Source: Streptomyces sp. MMG1121 (GTDB lineage Bacteria; Actinomycetota; Actinomycetes; Streptomycetales; Streptomycetaceae). Taken from it: 64,000 bases of DNA. The stretch is from positions 186,001 to 250,000 of the forward strand of contig NZ_LGDV01000226.1 in assembly GCF_001280015.1 (NCBI RefSeq). Direction: 5' to 3'. Numbering within the stretch: position 1 is the stretch's first letter; each line of letters opens with the position of its first letter. Made by a program: the position numbers and the translations under genes. The notes under the pieces are model-generated. The model was not told the origin of the DNA. It made no database searches and saw only the letters and a program-made list of their open reading frames with translations. Shown here piece after piece: positions 41,370-49,664 of this stretch.

Positions 41370-42284
41370 TCAGCCCTTGACCGCGCCCTGCATGATCCCG
41401 CCCACGATCTGCTTGCCGAAGACCGCGAACACGAGCAGCAGCGGCAGCGTGCCGAGCAGCGCGCCCGCCATGATCAGCGACTGGTCGGGGGTGTAGCCGC
41501 GGCCCAGGGCCGAGACCGCGACCTGCACGGTCGGGTTGCCGTTCTGGGTGAGCACCAGGAACGGCCACAGGAAGTCGTTCCACGTCTGCACGAACATCAG
41601 CATCCCGAGGACCGCCATCGCCGGCCGGGCCGCCGGGAACACGATGTGCCACACCACCCGCCAGCTGCTCGCGCCGTCGACCCGGGCCGCCTCGATCAGC
41701 TCGTCCGGCAGCGCCTGCATCAGGTACTGCCGCATGAAGAACACCCCGAACGCGCTCACCAGCGACGGCAGGATCACCGCCTGCAACTGGTCGGTCCAGT
41801 CCAGCTTGGCGACCATCATGTACAGCGGGATGATGCTCAGCTGCGGCGGCACCATCATCGTGCCGATCACGATCAGCATCAGGGCGTTACGGCCCTTGAA
41901 CCGCAGCTTGGCGAAGGCGAACCCGGCGATCGTGGACAGGAAGACGATGGTCGCCGCCGAAACACCGGCCACGAAGGTGGTGTTGACGAACGCCTTGCCC
42001 AGGTTGGCGTCGTTCCAGGCGACGTCCAGGTTGTGCGGGAGGTTGGACCCGAACCAGAACGGCGGCGGGGTCTCGGCCAGCCGGTTGTTGTCGCGGGACG
42101 CGGCGATCGCCGTCCACACCAGCGGGAACAGCGAGCCGATCGAGAACAGGATCAGGACCGCGTACGCGAGGGGGCCCGCGTGCAGCGTCCCGCCGGCCCG
42201 CGCCGCCTTCGGCCGCCGAAGCCGCCGAAGGCGCCGTGGCCGCCGCTGCTCTTCCACCTCGGTCGGGGTCAGGGTCGTCGTCAC
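41370..42284 (-). CDS. cebG: Cellobiose ABC transporter permease CebG
   Basis: A 304-residue MalG-type permease with six membrane helices. The EAA loop is EAARVDGASSWRVVWHIVFPAARPAM. GTG 42284 is chosen for AGGAGT six bases upstream; it lies 10 bp after the cebF stop. An Arg-rich cytoplasmic N-terminus (RRPRRLRRLRR) precedes helix 1. It works with CebF and the lipoprotein CebE. No ATPase gene is present, as in other Streptomyces where the shared ATPase MsiK energises several sugar importers. Confidence 0.93.
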   Translation of the reverse strand: MTTTLTPTEVEEQRRPRRLRRLRRPKAARAGGTLHAGPLAYAVLILFSIGSLFPLVWTAIAASRDNNRLAETPPPFWFGSNLPHNLDVAWNDANLGKAFVNTTFVAGVSAATIVFLSTIAGFAFAKLRFKGRNALMLIVIGTMMVPPQLSIIPLYMMVAKLDWTDQLQAVILPSLVSAFGVFFMRQYLMQALPDELIEAARVDGASSWRVVWHIVFPAARPAMAVLGMLMFVQTWNDFLWPFLVLTQNGNPTVQVAVSALGRGYTPDQSLIMAGALLGTLPLLLVFAVFGKQIVGGIMQGAVKG

Positions 42285-42294
42285 GGCCGTACTC

Positions 42295-43302
42295 CTAACC
42301 ACTCTCGCGCAGCCGGCGCGAGATGACGTAGTTGACGATCCCGATCACGATGAGGATCAGGAACATCGTCCAGGCGATCGCGGAGGCGCGGCCCAGGTGC
42401 TGGTTGACCCAGCCCTGCTCGTACAGATACAGGCCGAGCGTCTGGAACTGGTGCTCGCCGCCGCCGGAGGCGCCCTTGTTGGCGTCGAACATCAGCGGCT
42501 CGCCGAAGAGCTGTGACGCTCCGATCGTCGAGACGACACAGGTGAACAGGATCGTCGGGCGCAGCTGCGGCAGCGTCACGTGGAAGAACTGCTGCCAGCG
42601 GCTGGCGCCGTCCAGCGCCGCCGACTCGTACAGGTCCTGCGGGACGGCCTGCATCGCCGCCAGATAGATCAGCGCGTTGTAGCCGGTCCAGCGCCAGATG
42701 ACGATCGAGGAGACCGCGATCTGCGAGGGCCACCTGTCGTTCTGCCAGTCGATGCGGCCGATGCCGATGTAGTGCAGCGCCCAGTTGATCATGCCGTAGT
42801 CACGGCCGAAGAGCAGCACGAAGACCAGCGAGGCGGCGGCGATCGACGTCGCGTACGGCGCCAGCATCACGACCCGGTAGAAGGTCGAGGCGCGCAGCTT
42901 GTAGTTGAGGATGTGGGCCAGCCCCATCGCCATCGCCAGCTGCGGGACGGTGGAGATCACCCCGATGGTCAGGGTGTTCCGCGCGGCGTTCCAGAAGAAG
43001 TCGTCGTCGAAGATCCGGGTGTAGTTGTGCAGCCCCGCCCACTGCATGTCGGTGGGCGCGGTCAGCTCCACCGTGTGCAGCGAGGCCCAGCCGGTGTAGA
43101 TCAGTGGGAACAGACCGAACGCGACGAACAGCAGGAAGAACGGGGAGACGAAGGCGTACGGGCTCCAGCGGATGTCCCGCTGCCAGCGGCGGGACAGCCG
43201 CGCCCGCCGCCGCTCGTCCGTGCCGGATGCGGCACCGGAGCGGGCCGGGGCCGCGCCCCCCTCCCCTGCGGGGGGCGCGGCGGTGTCGTGCCGGGTGGCC
43301 AT
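42295..43302 (-). CDS. cebF: Cellobiose ABC transporter permease CebF
   Basis: A 335-residue MalF-type permease with a cytoplasmic N-terminus of about 45 residues and six helices. The EAA motif is YESAALDGASRWQQFFHVTLPQLRPTI. ATG 43302 sits 5 bp after the cebE stop, with little ribosome signal, so translation is probably coupled to cebE. It forms the channel with CebG. The gene order E-F-G is conserved in cellobiose operons of the genus. Confidence 0.93.
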   Translation of the reverse strand: MATRHDTAAPPAGEGGAAPARSGAASGTDERRRARLSRRWQRDIRWSPYAFVSPFFLLFVAFGLFPLIYTGWASLHTVELTAPTDMQWAGLHNYTRIFDDDFFWNAARNTLTIGVISTVPQLAMAMGLAHILNYKLRASTFYRVVMLAPYATSIAAASLVFVLLFGRDYGMINWALHYIGIGRIDWQNDRWPSQIAVSSIVIWRWTGYNALIYLAAMQAVPQDLYESAALDGASRWQQFFHVTLPQLRPTILFTCVVSTIGASQLFGEPLMFDANKGASGGGEHQFQTLGLYLYEQGWVNQHLGRASAIAWTMFLILIVIGIVNYVISRRLRESG

Positions 43303-43307
43303 GCCGG

Positions 43308-44633
43308 TCACTTCTCCAGGTTGTTGTCGATGGTCTTGACGGCCGTGTTCCAGGCGTCCGCGGCGGACTTGCCCTTCGTGACCAGGAAGACACCGTTGTC
43401 CGTCAGGCCCGCTTGGATGATCTGGTCCTTCGGGCCGATCACCTGGGGCGGGATGGACTTGGCGGCCTGCGCGAAGATCGTGCCGATCGGGGCGTCCCCG
43501 GTCATCTCGTTCTTCGCGCCCGTGACCTGGGACATGGCGTACGCGGGCGGTGCGCTCGGGAAGCTGCCCTGGACGGCGAACAGCTTGGCCTGCTGGGCGG
43601 GCGCAGTCAGCCAGGTCACGAACTTCTCGGCCTCGGTGACGTTCTTGCCGGACTTGGGCACGGTCAGGAAGGTGCCGCCCCAGTTGCCGGCCTGCGGCGC
43701 CTGGGCCACGTCCCACTGGCCGGCGGTGTCCGCCTTCGACTTGCCCTTGATGTAGCCGAGCATCCAGGGCGGGCAGGCCACGGAGGCGAACTTGCTGTTG
43801 GAGATCAGCTGGTCCCAGCCGGGCTGGAACTGCGTCTGCGACTGGAGCAGTCCGTCCTTGGCGGCCTTGGCCGTCAGGTCGAAGGCGCTCTTGACGGCCG
43901 GGTTCGTCTTGTAGATGACCTTGCCGGAGGAGTCGTAGAACTTCTGGCTCGCGCTGCTGACGATCGCGTTGAGCAGACCGCCGGGGGAGTCCATGAAGGT
44001 GGTGCCCTTGGGGGCCTTCTTCTGGTACTGCTCGCCGACGGAGACGAGCTTGCTCCAGTCACCGGCCCACAGCTTGGACACCTGGTCGCGGTCGGTGGGC
44101 AGGCCGGCCGCCTTGAACATGTCCTTGCGGTAGCAGATCGCCATCGGCCCGATGTCGGTGCCGAGCCCGACCGTCTGGCCGCCCGCCGTGGTGGCCTGCT
44201 GCCACTTCCAGCCGAGCCAGTTGCTCTTGTCCACGCCCTGGACCTTGGAGAGGTCCGCCAGCTTGCCCGCCTGGGTCTGGACGACCTCGGCGATGTTGCC
44301 GACCTCGACGGCCTGGACGTCCTGGAGGCCGCTGTTGGTGGTGAGGTGGTTGACGAGGGCCGGGTAGTAGTTCTCGTTCTTCTCGATCACGTTCTCCTTG
44401 ATCGAGATGTCGGGGTGCAGCTTCTCGTACGCGGTGTAGAGGCCGGCTTCCTTGAAGCCCATGGTGCCGAACAGGCCGAGGGTGATCGTGGTCTTGCCCT
44501 TGCCGCCGCCATCGCCCGAGGTGTCGGACTTGCCGCCGCTGTCGTTGGCACAACCGGTCAGCAGCCCCGTGGTCAGCGCGGCCACGGCCGCGAGGGCCCC
44601 CAGCCTGCGGGACCGGCGGATGCTCGTACGCAT
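43308..44633 (-). CDS. cebE: Cello-oligosaccharide-binding lipoprotein CebE
   Basis: A 441-residue extracellular solute-binding protein, SBP family 1. The lipobox LLTGC gives Cys28 as the acylated residue, followed by a Gly/Ser/Lys spacer. The mature fold begins ITLGLFGTMGFKEAGLY, with aromatic-rich sugar-site segments (WLGWKWQQA, FQPGWDQL, CPPWMLGY). It captures cellobiose and cellotriose released by cellulases. ATG 44633 follows AGGAGG. It is first gene of the operon, with the main CebR box 113-132 bp upstream. Confidence 0.93.
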   Translation of the reverse strand: MRTSIRRSRRLGALAAVAALTTGLLTGCANDSGGKSDTSGDGGGKGKTTITLGLFGTMGFKEAGLYTAYEKLHPDISIKENVIEKNENYYPALVNHLTTNSGLQDVQAVEVGNIAEVVQTQAGKLADLSKVQGVDKSNWLGWKWQQATTAGGQTVGLGTDIGPMAICYRKDMFKAAGLPTDRDQVSKLWAGDWSKLVSVGEQYQKKAPKGTTFMDSPGGLLNAIVSSASQKFYDSSGKVIYKTNPAVKSAFDLTAKAAKDGLLQSQTQFQPGWDQLISNSKFASVACPPWMLGYIKGKSKADTAGQWDVAQAPQAGNWGGTFLTVPKSGKNVTEAEKFVTWLTAPAQQAKLFAVQGSFPSAPPAYAMSQVTGAKNEMTGDAPIGTIFAQAAKSIPPQVIGPKDQIIQAGLTDNGVFLVTKGKSAADAWNTAVKTIDNNLEK

Positions 44634-45002
44634 TGCGTCCTCCTGTTGCCTGACGTGCCGACCCCCGGCCAACTGCACTGTTGGGCCCGTCTGTTGCTCG
44701 CTGCGGCTCGGGCGGGGAACGTGCGGGATGTGTATGTCTCAGGTAGTGTGGGAGCGCTCCCACACGTGATGGGTTGAAGAGTCGTCGGTTCGGGGCGGGG
44801 TGTCAAGGGAGCGGGCAAGGGCAACCGCGTTCGTTTATTGGCTCGTTGACAGAGTCTCACCTGAGCCCGTCCGGCGTTCGAGGGCGAGGCCGAAGGCCGG
44901 CAGCGCAGGTCTGGAGGCGGCGGCCCGGGGACGGCGGGGGTGACGCGCGGTGCTGTTACATTCCAGGCCAGCTAGAACATTCGCGGCGGAGAGGCGGAGC
45001 CC
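44634..45002. other. Divergent control region cebE / cebR
   Basis: A 369-bp gap between divergent genes, holding the CebR box at 44746 and the two promoters. TTGACA occurs at 44846-44851 on the plus strand and could be the -35 of cebR; I cannot assign its -10 with confidence. No coding frame. Confidence 0.6.
44746..44765. promoter_or_regulatory. CebR box upstream of cebE
   Basis: A perfect 20-bp palindrome GTGTGGGAGCGCTCCCACAC, containing the exact CebR consensus TGGGAGCGCTCCCA at 44749-44762. It controls cebEFG and may also feed back on cebR. Confidence 0.93.
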
Positions 45003-46058
45003 ATGGCAAGCCACGGAGCGCGGGGCCGGAGCGGGGGGCGGCCCACGCTCGAGGAGGTCGCGGCCCGGGCCGGCGTCGGCCGGGGCACGGTCTCGCGGGT
45101 GATCAACGGCTCGCCCCGGGTCAGCGACGCCACCCGCGCCGCGGTCGAGGCGGCCGTGGCCGAACTGGGTTACGTCCCCAACACCGCGGCCCGCGCCCTC
45201 GCGGCCAACCGCACCGACGCCATCGCGCTCGTCGTCCCCGAGCCGGAGACCCGCTTCTTCGCGGAACCCTACTTCTCGGACATGCTGCGCGGGGTGGGCG
45301 CCGAACTCGCCGACACCGAGATGCAGTTGCTGCTGATCTTCGCGGGCAACGACCGGGAGCGCCGCCGCCTGGCGCAGTACCTGGCGGCCCACCGGGTCGA
45401 CGGCGTGCTGCTGGTCTCGGTCCACGCGGACGACCCGCTCCCCGACCTGCTGGCCCAGCTGGAGATCCCGGCCGTGATCAGCGGCCCGCGCTCGGCCGGC
45501 GAGACGCTCACCTCGGTGGACTCCGACAACTACGGCGGGGCCCGCTCGGCCGTGGAACACCTGCTCGCCCGCGGCCGCACCCGCATCGCCCACATCACCG
45601 GCCGCCTCGACGTCTACGGCGCCCAGTGCCGCGTCGACGGCTACCGCGACGCCCTGCGCGACGCGGGCCACCCGGCGGACGAACTCCTCGTCGAACCGGG
45701 CGACTTCACCGAGGAGGGCGGTCGCCGCGCCATGTCCGTCCTGCTGGACCGGCACCCCGGCCTGGACGCGGTCTTCGCCGGCTCGGACGTGATGGCGGCC
45801 GGCGCCCGCCAGGTGCTGCGCGAGGCGGGCCGCCGTATCCCCGAGGACGTGGCGCTGATCGGCTACGACGACTCCGCCATCGCCCGCCACATGGACCCCC
45901 CGCTGACCAGCGTCCGCCAGCCCATCGAGGAGATGGGTCGCGCGATGCTCGGCCTCCTGCTCACCGAGATCGCCGACCGCCGCCCGGCCGCCTCCCGGGG
46001 GCTGGAGCGACGGCATGCGGTGCTGCCGACGAAGCTGGTGACGCGGGCGTCGTCGTAG
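45003..46058 (+). CDS. cebR: LacI-family repressor CebR
   Basis: A 351-residue repressor of cellobiose use. The LacI HTH is at residues 14-40 (TLEEVAARAGVGRGTVSRVING), followed by a hinge helix (NTAARALAANRTDAIALVVP) and a periplasmic-binding-type effector domain (RVDGVLLVSVHAD, ALIGYDDSAIARHM, LTSVRQPIEEMG). In the genus, cellobiose or cellotriose releases it from TGGGAGCGCTCCCA, two copies of which lie in this locus. ATG 45003 follows GGCGGAG. It is transcribed away from the operon it controls. To its right the accessory segment begins. Confidence 0.94.
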   Translation: MASHGARGRSGGRPTLEEVAARAGVGRGTVSRVINGSPRVSDATRAAVEAAVAELGYVPNTAARALAANRTDAIALVVPEPETRFFAEPYFSDMLRGVGAELADTEMQLLLIFAGNDRERRRLAQYLAAHRVDGVLLVSVHADDPLPDLLAQLEIPAVISGPRSAGETLTSVDSDNYGGARSAVEHLLARGRTRIAHITGRLDVYGAQCRVDGYRDALRDAGHPADELLVEPGDFTEEGGRRAMSVLLDRHPGLDAVFAGSDVMAAGARQVLREAGRRIPEDVALIGYDDSAIARHMDPPLTSVRQPIEEMGRAMLGLLLTEIADRRPAASRGLERRHAVLPTKLVTRASS

Positions 46059-46166
46059 CGTGCCCCCGTGCCCCCGTGTTCAGAAGCGGCCCCAGGGCAC
46101 GAAGCGGCGAGGGCGACGTAGACCAGGTCCACCGCCACCAGGGGGTACTCGTGCCGTCGGACGCGG

Positions 46167-46658
46167 GTGAGCGCGGCACCGGTCGCCTACGGCATGACCG
46201 GCTCCGTGGGCGGCGCCGAGGACCTCGTACAGGACGCCTTCCTCGGGCTGACCCGGGCGCGGCGGGCGGAGAGCGCGCGGCTGGCCGACCGGTTCTTCGC
46301 GGCCGCCGCCGGCGGCGACCTGGACGCCCTGCTCAGCATGCTCGCCCCCGACGCGGTGTTCCAGGGCGACGGCGGCAAGGCGCAGGCCCTCGCGGCGTCG
46401 GCGACCGGGCCGCGGCGGATCGGCCGGCTGCTCGTCGGCGGCTTCCGCCGGGTCCGGGCACTCGGCGCCGTCCTCGAACCGGCCTGGGTCAACGGCCGCC
46501 CGGGAGGGGGCACGTACGACGCCGAGGGCCGCGTGGCCAGTGTGGTCGTGCTCGACATCGCCGACGGCGCGGTCCGAGCGGTCCACGCCGTGTCCAACCC
46601 CGACAAGCTCGCTCACCTCGGACCGGTGTCCGGCATCGGACTGCTGCCGGGACGGTGA
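46167..46658 (+). pseudogene. Internally deleted ECF sigma factor (SigJ/ECF41 type) remnant
   Basis: An in-frame remnant. The first 20 residues (AYGMTGSVGGAEDLVQDAFL) are the core of sigma region 2 of an ECF factor. They run within a few residues into the SnoaL-like C-terminal domain of ECF41/SigJ proteins (LADRFFAAAAGGDLDALLSMLAPDAVF ... ADGAVRAVHAVSNPDKLAHL). Sigma region 4, essential for -35 binding, and the linker (about 100 residues) are missing, as is the usual N-terminus. The C-terminal domain is full length and without stops, so expression of a free SnoaL-like domain cannot be excluded. It marks the left edge of the probable accessory segment. Confidence 0.75.
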
Positions 46659-46668
46659 CCCGCCGGGT

Positions 46669-47667
46669 TCAGACCGCGTAGCGCCCCGGCGCGAACAGGT
46701 GGAGGTTGCCGTGGATCCAGTCGGAGGTACGGCGCAGGCCCTCGTCGAGGGTGACCTCGGGCTTCCACGACGCCCAGGTACGCGCGCGGGAGTTGTCCGA
46801 CAGCAGGCGGTGGACCTCGCTGCCGGCCGGGCGCAGCCGCGCCTCGTCCACGACGATCTCCGCGTCCTGCCCGGAGACGGCGATGAGCTTGCGCGCCAGG
46901 TCCCCGATGGCGATCTCCTCGCCGGTGCCGAGGTTGACCACGTCGCCGAGCGCCCGGTCGCACTGCGCCACGGCGAGGAAGCCGCGGGCGGTGTCGGTGA
47001 CGTAGGTGAAGTCGCGGGTGGGGGTCAGCGAGCCGAGCCGTATCTCGCGGGCACCGGCGTGCAGTTGGGCGAGGATCGTGGGGATCACGGCGCGGGCGGA
47101 CTGGCGGGGGCCGTAGGTGTTGAAGGGGCGGACGACCGTCACGGGCAGGTCGAAGGCGTGGTGGTGGGAGAGGACCATCATGTCGGCGCCGATCTTCGAG
47201 GCCGAGTACGGGGACTGCGGCTGGAGCGGGTGGTCCTCGCCGATCGGGACGGTCAGGGCGGTGCCGTAGACCTCGCTGGTGGAGGTGTGCACCAGACGCC
47301 GCACCTGGTGGCGGCGGCAGGCCTCGGCGATGTTCTCGGTGCCGGTGACGTTGACGGCCACGTAGGCGCCGGGGGAGTCGTAGCTGTACGGGATGCCGAT
47401 GAGGGCGGCGAGGTGGAAGACGGTGTCGCAGCCGGCCACGGCGTCCATCACCCGGCCCGGATCGCGCACGTCACCCGCGAGCAGCTCCACCCGGGGGTGG
47501 TCCTGGAGATGGGCGAGGTAGCCCTTCTCCGCGTAGGGCTTGTAGTGGACGAAGGCGCGCACCGTGGCGCCCTGGGCGACGAGCAGGTCGACCAGCGTGG
47601 AGCCGATGAAGCCCTCGGCCCCGGTGACGAGGACGGTACGGCCGCGGAAGAAGTCGGTCGTGGACAT
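46669..47667 (-). CDS. NDP-sugar 4,6-dehydratase/epimerase (extended SDR, LegB-like)
   Basis: A 332-residue extended short-chain dehydrogenase/reductase acting on a nucleotide sugar. NAD-binding GAEGFIG (about 16-22), the STSEVYGT active-site strand, and Tyr-x3-Lys in PYSASK are all present. The overall pattern resembles LegB-type UDP-GlcNAc 4,6-dehydratases more than galactose epimerases. ATG 47667 follows GAAAGG; another ATG five codons upstream is weaker. It lies 50 bp after the MurG-like gene on the same strand, so it probably makes or modifies the sugar that transferase uses. Cytosolic. Confidence 0.82.
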   Translation of the reverse strand: MSTTDFFRGRTVLVTGAEGFIGSTLVDLLVAQGATVRAFVHYKPYAEKGYLAHLQDHPRVELLAGDVRDPGRVMDAVAGCDTVFHLAALIGIPYSYDSPGAYVAVNVTGTENIAEACRRHQVRRLVHTSTSEVYGTALTVPIGEDHPLQPQSPYSASKIGADMMVLSHHHAFDLPVTVVRPFNTYGPRQSARAVIPTILAQLHAGAREIRLGSLTPTRDFTYVTDTARGFLAVAQCDRALGDVVNLGTGEEIAIGDLARKLIAVSGQDAEIVVDEARLRPAGSEVHRLLSDNSRARTWASWKPEVTLDEGLRRTSDWIHGNLHLFAPGRYAV

Positions 47668-47717
47668 GGCAAGACCTTTCATGGGTGGGGGATGGCGCGG
47701 AAGTCGGTTCAGGCGGT

Positions 47718-48884
47718 TCAGAAGGCGATGGGTACGGGGGCCGGCAGCGCGTGGCCCGCGAGGTGGAGCACCTTGCGCGCCAGCCGGTCGGCCGCGTCCC
47801 GGTGGAGTGCGCCGACACCGGCCGCCGCGGCGGCGCGGCCCATGGTGTGCAGTCGGCGCGGGTCGTCGAGCAGGGAGCCGGCGAGGGCGGCGAGGGACCC
47901 GGCGGTGGTCTCCTCGTCCCGCAGCAGCACACCCGCCCCGATCCCGGTGAGGGTGCGGGCGTTGTGGGTCTGGTGGTCGCCCGGGGCGTGCGGATACGGG
48001 ACGAGTACGGCGGGCAGCCCGATGGTGGCCAGTTCCGCGACGGTCGCCGAGCCCGCGCGGCACACCAGCAGGTCGGCGGCGGCGTAGGTCCGGTCGATGC
48101 GGTCCAGGTAGGCCACCGCCTCGGCGACCCGGTCGGCCCCGGTGGCGCGCAGCCTCGCGCGGGCCTCCTCCAGCGCCGCCGGCCCGGTCTTGATCAGGAG
48201 CCGTACGTCGGTGCGCTCCCGCCAGCGTTCGGCGAGCCCGAGGGCCGCCTCGGTGAGCCGGGCCGCGCCCAGGCTGCCGCCGTTGACGAGGAGCAGCCGG
48301 GTGTGCGGGGAGATGCCCAGCTCCCGGCGGGCGTCCTCGCGTTCGCCCTCCCGGTCGAGGGCGGACAGCGGGCCGGAGAGCGGCATGCCGACGAGGTCGG
48401 GCCGGCCGGCCGCGGGCAGCCGGTCGCCGCCCGCCTCGAAGGCGAGCGCGATGTGCGGGGTGAGCCGGGCCGCGAAGGCGTTGGCCCGGCCCGGCACCGC
48501 GTTGGACTCGTGGATGAGGCTGGGCAGCTGCGCGAAACGGGCGCCGAGGATGACGGGGGCGCTCGGATAGCCGCCCATGCCGACGGCGACCTGCGCGCGC
48601 TGCTCCCGCAGGACGGTCCGGCACTGGCCTGCGGACTTCAGCAGCGCGGCGGGCAGGGTGAAGCGTTTCGCGCCGAGCGAGCGGTCGAAGGGGATCATGT
48701 CGACCGTGTGCAGTCGGTACCCGGCCTCGGGGATCAGCCGGGTCTCCAGGCCGCGCTCGGTCCCGACGAAGGAGATCACCGCGTCGGGCACCCGGCGGCG
48801 CAGCGCGTCGGCGAGCGCGAGCCCGGGATAGATGTGGCCGCCGGTGCCCCCGGCACCGATCACGACGGAGAGCGGAGTGTCCAT
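47718..48884 (-). CDS. MurG-like GT28 glycosyltransferase
   Basis: A 388-residue homologue of MurG, which adds GlcNAc to lipid I. N-terminal GAGGTGGHIYPGLALA, the middle GGYPSAPVILGA and HESNAVPGRAN, and the C-terminal donor site CRAGSATVAELATIGLPAVLVPYP all match MurG. It is outside any division/cell-wall gene cluster, so it is a second copy and not the essential murG. From memory, a MurG-like enzyme (MglA) in Kitasatospora can replace MurG. The partner dehydratase suggests a different sugar donor. Its promoter holds the repeat at 48906, shared with a divergent two-component system. Confidence 0.87.
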   Translation of the reverse strand: MDTPLSVVIGAGGTGGHIYPGLALADALRRRVPDAVISFVGTERGLETRLIPEAGYRLHTVDMIPFDRSLGAKRFTLPAALLKSAGQCRTVLREQRAQVAVGMGGYPSAPVILGARFAQLPSLIHESNAVPGRANAFAARLTPHIALAFEAGGDRLPAAGRPDLVGMPLSGPLSALDREGEREDARRELGISPHTRLLLVNGGSLGAARLTEAALGLAERWRERTDVRLLIKTGPAALEEARARLRATGADRVAEAVAYLDRIDRTYAAADLLVCRAGSATVAELATIGLPAVLVPYPHAPGDHQTHNARTLTGIGAGVLLRDEETTAGSLAALAGSLLDDPRRLHTMGRAAAAAGVGALHRDAADRLARKVLHLAGHALPAPVPIAF

Positions 48885-48905
48885 GCCCGGCACGGTCCCG
48901 GTCTG

Positions 48906-48925
48906 TTCTAAGAGGCTTCTAAGAG
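48906..48925. promoter_or_regulatory. Direct repeat operator for the adjacent response regulator
   Basis: TTCTAAGAG occurs twice (48906-48914 and 48917-48925) with an 11-bp period, one helical turn, in the 63-bp gap between the MurG-like gene and the response regulator. Tandem direct repeats at this spacing are the typical OmpR-family site. Confidence 0.75.
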
Positions 48926-48947
48926 AGCGGTTTGGCAGGCTGGGGCC

Positions 48948-49664
48948 ATGAACGACGCAGCTCAGGACCAGCCCCTCGGCGCCGGACGCCTGCTGGTGGT
49001 GGACGACGACCCCGAGGTGCGGGCCGCCCTTGAGGACGGACTGGCGCTGGAGGGCTTCACGGTCCGGGGCGCGGCGGACGGACACGCGGCGCTGGCGGCG
49101 GTGGCGGACTGGGAGCCGGACGCCCTGGTGCTGGACGTGATGATGCCGGTGGTGGACGGGCTGGCCGTGTGCCGGCAGCTGCGCGCGCTGGGCGACCGTA
49201 CACCGATCCTGGTGCTGACCGCTCTCGACGCGGTCAGCGACCGGGTGGACGGCCTCGACGCGGGCGCCGACGACTACCTGGTCAAGCCGTTCGCGCTGGA
49301 CGAGCTGGCGGCCCGGCTGCGCGCCCTGCTGCGCCGGGCTGGCCCCGGCGAGACACCCCAGCCGGGCGGGCTGCGCTTCGCCGACCTGGAGGTGGACCCC
49401 GAGAGCCGCTCGGCCGTGCGGGCGGGACGGCGGCTGGAGTTCACCCGCACCGAATGGGCGCTGCTGGACCTGCTGCTGCGCCACCCCGGTCAGGTCCTCG
49501 AGCGGGAGACGATCATGCGCTGGGTGTGGGGCCGCGACCTCGGCCCGGATTCCAACTCGCTGGCCGTCTACGTCGGATATCTGCGCCGCAAACTGGAGGC
49601 CGGGGGCGCCTCGCGGCTCGTCCACACCGTGCACGGCGTCGGCTACGTGCTGGACGAGCGATGA
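48948..49664 (+). CDS. OmpR-family response regulator (MprA-like)
   Basis: A 238-residue regulator. Receiver acidic pocket Asp19-Asp21, phospho-acceptor Asp63 (LVLDVMMP), Thr in VLTALDA, Lys in YLVKPFA. The winged-helix domain (145-235) has RTEWALLDLLLRHPGQVL and NSLAVYVGYLRRKLE. It is transcribed divergently from the MurG-like/dehydratase genes with the direct repeat between, so it probably controls both directions. The stop overlaps the kinase ATG. Confidence 0.92.
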   Translation: MNDAAQDQPLGAGRLLVVDDDPEVRAALEDGLALEGFTVRGAADGHAALAAVADWEPDALVLDVMMPVVDGLAVCRQLRALGDRTPILVLTALDAVSDRVDGLDAGADDYLVKPFALDELAARLRALLRRAGPGETPQPGGLRFADLEVDPESRSAVRAGRRLEFTRTEWALLDLLLRHPGQVLERETIMRWVWGRDLGPDSNSLAVYVGYLRRKLEAGGASRLVHTVHGVGYVLDER

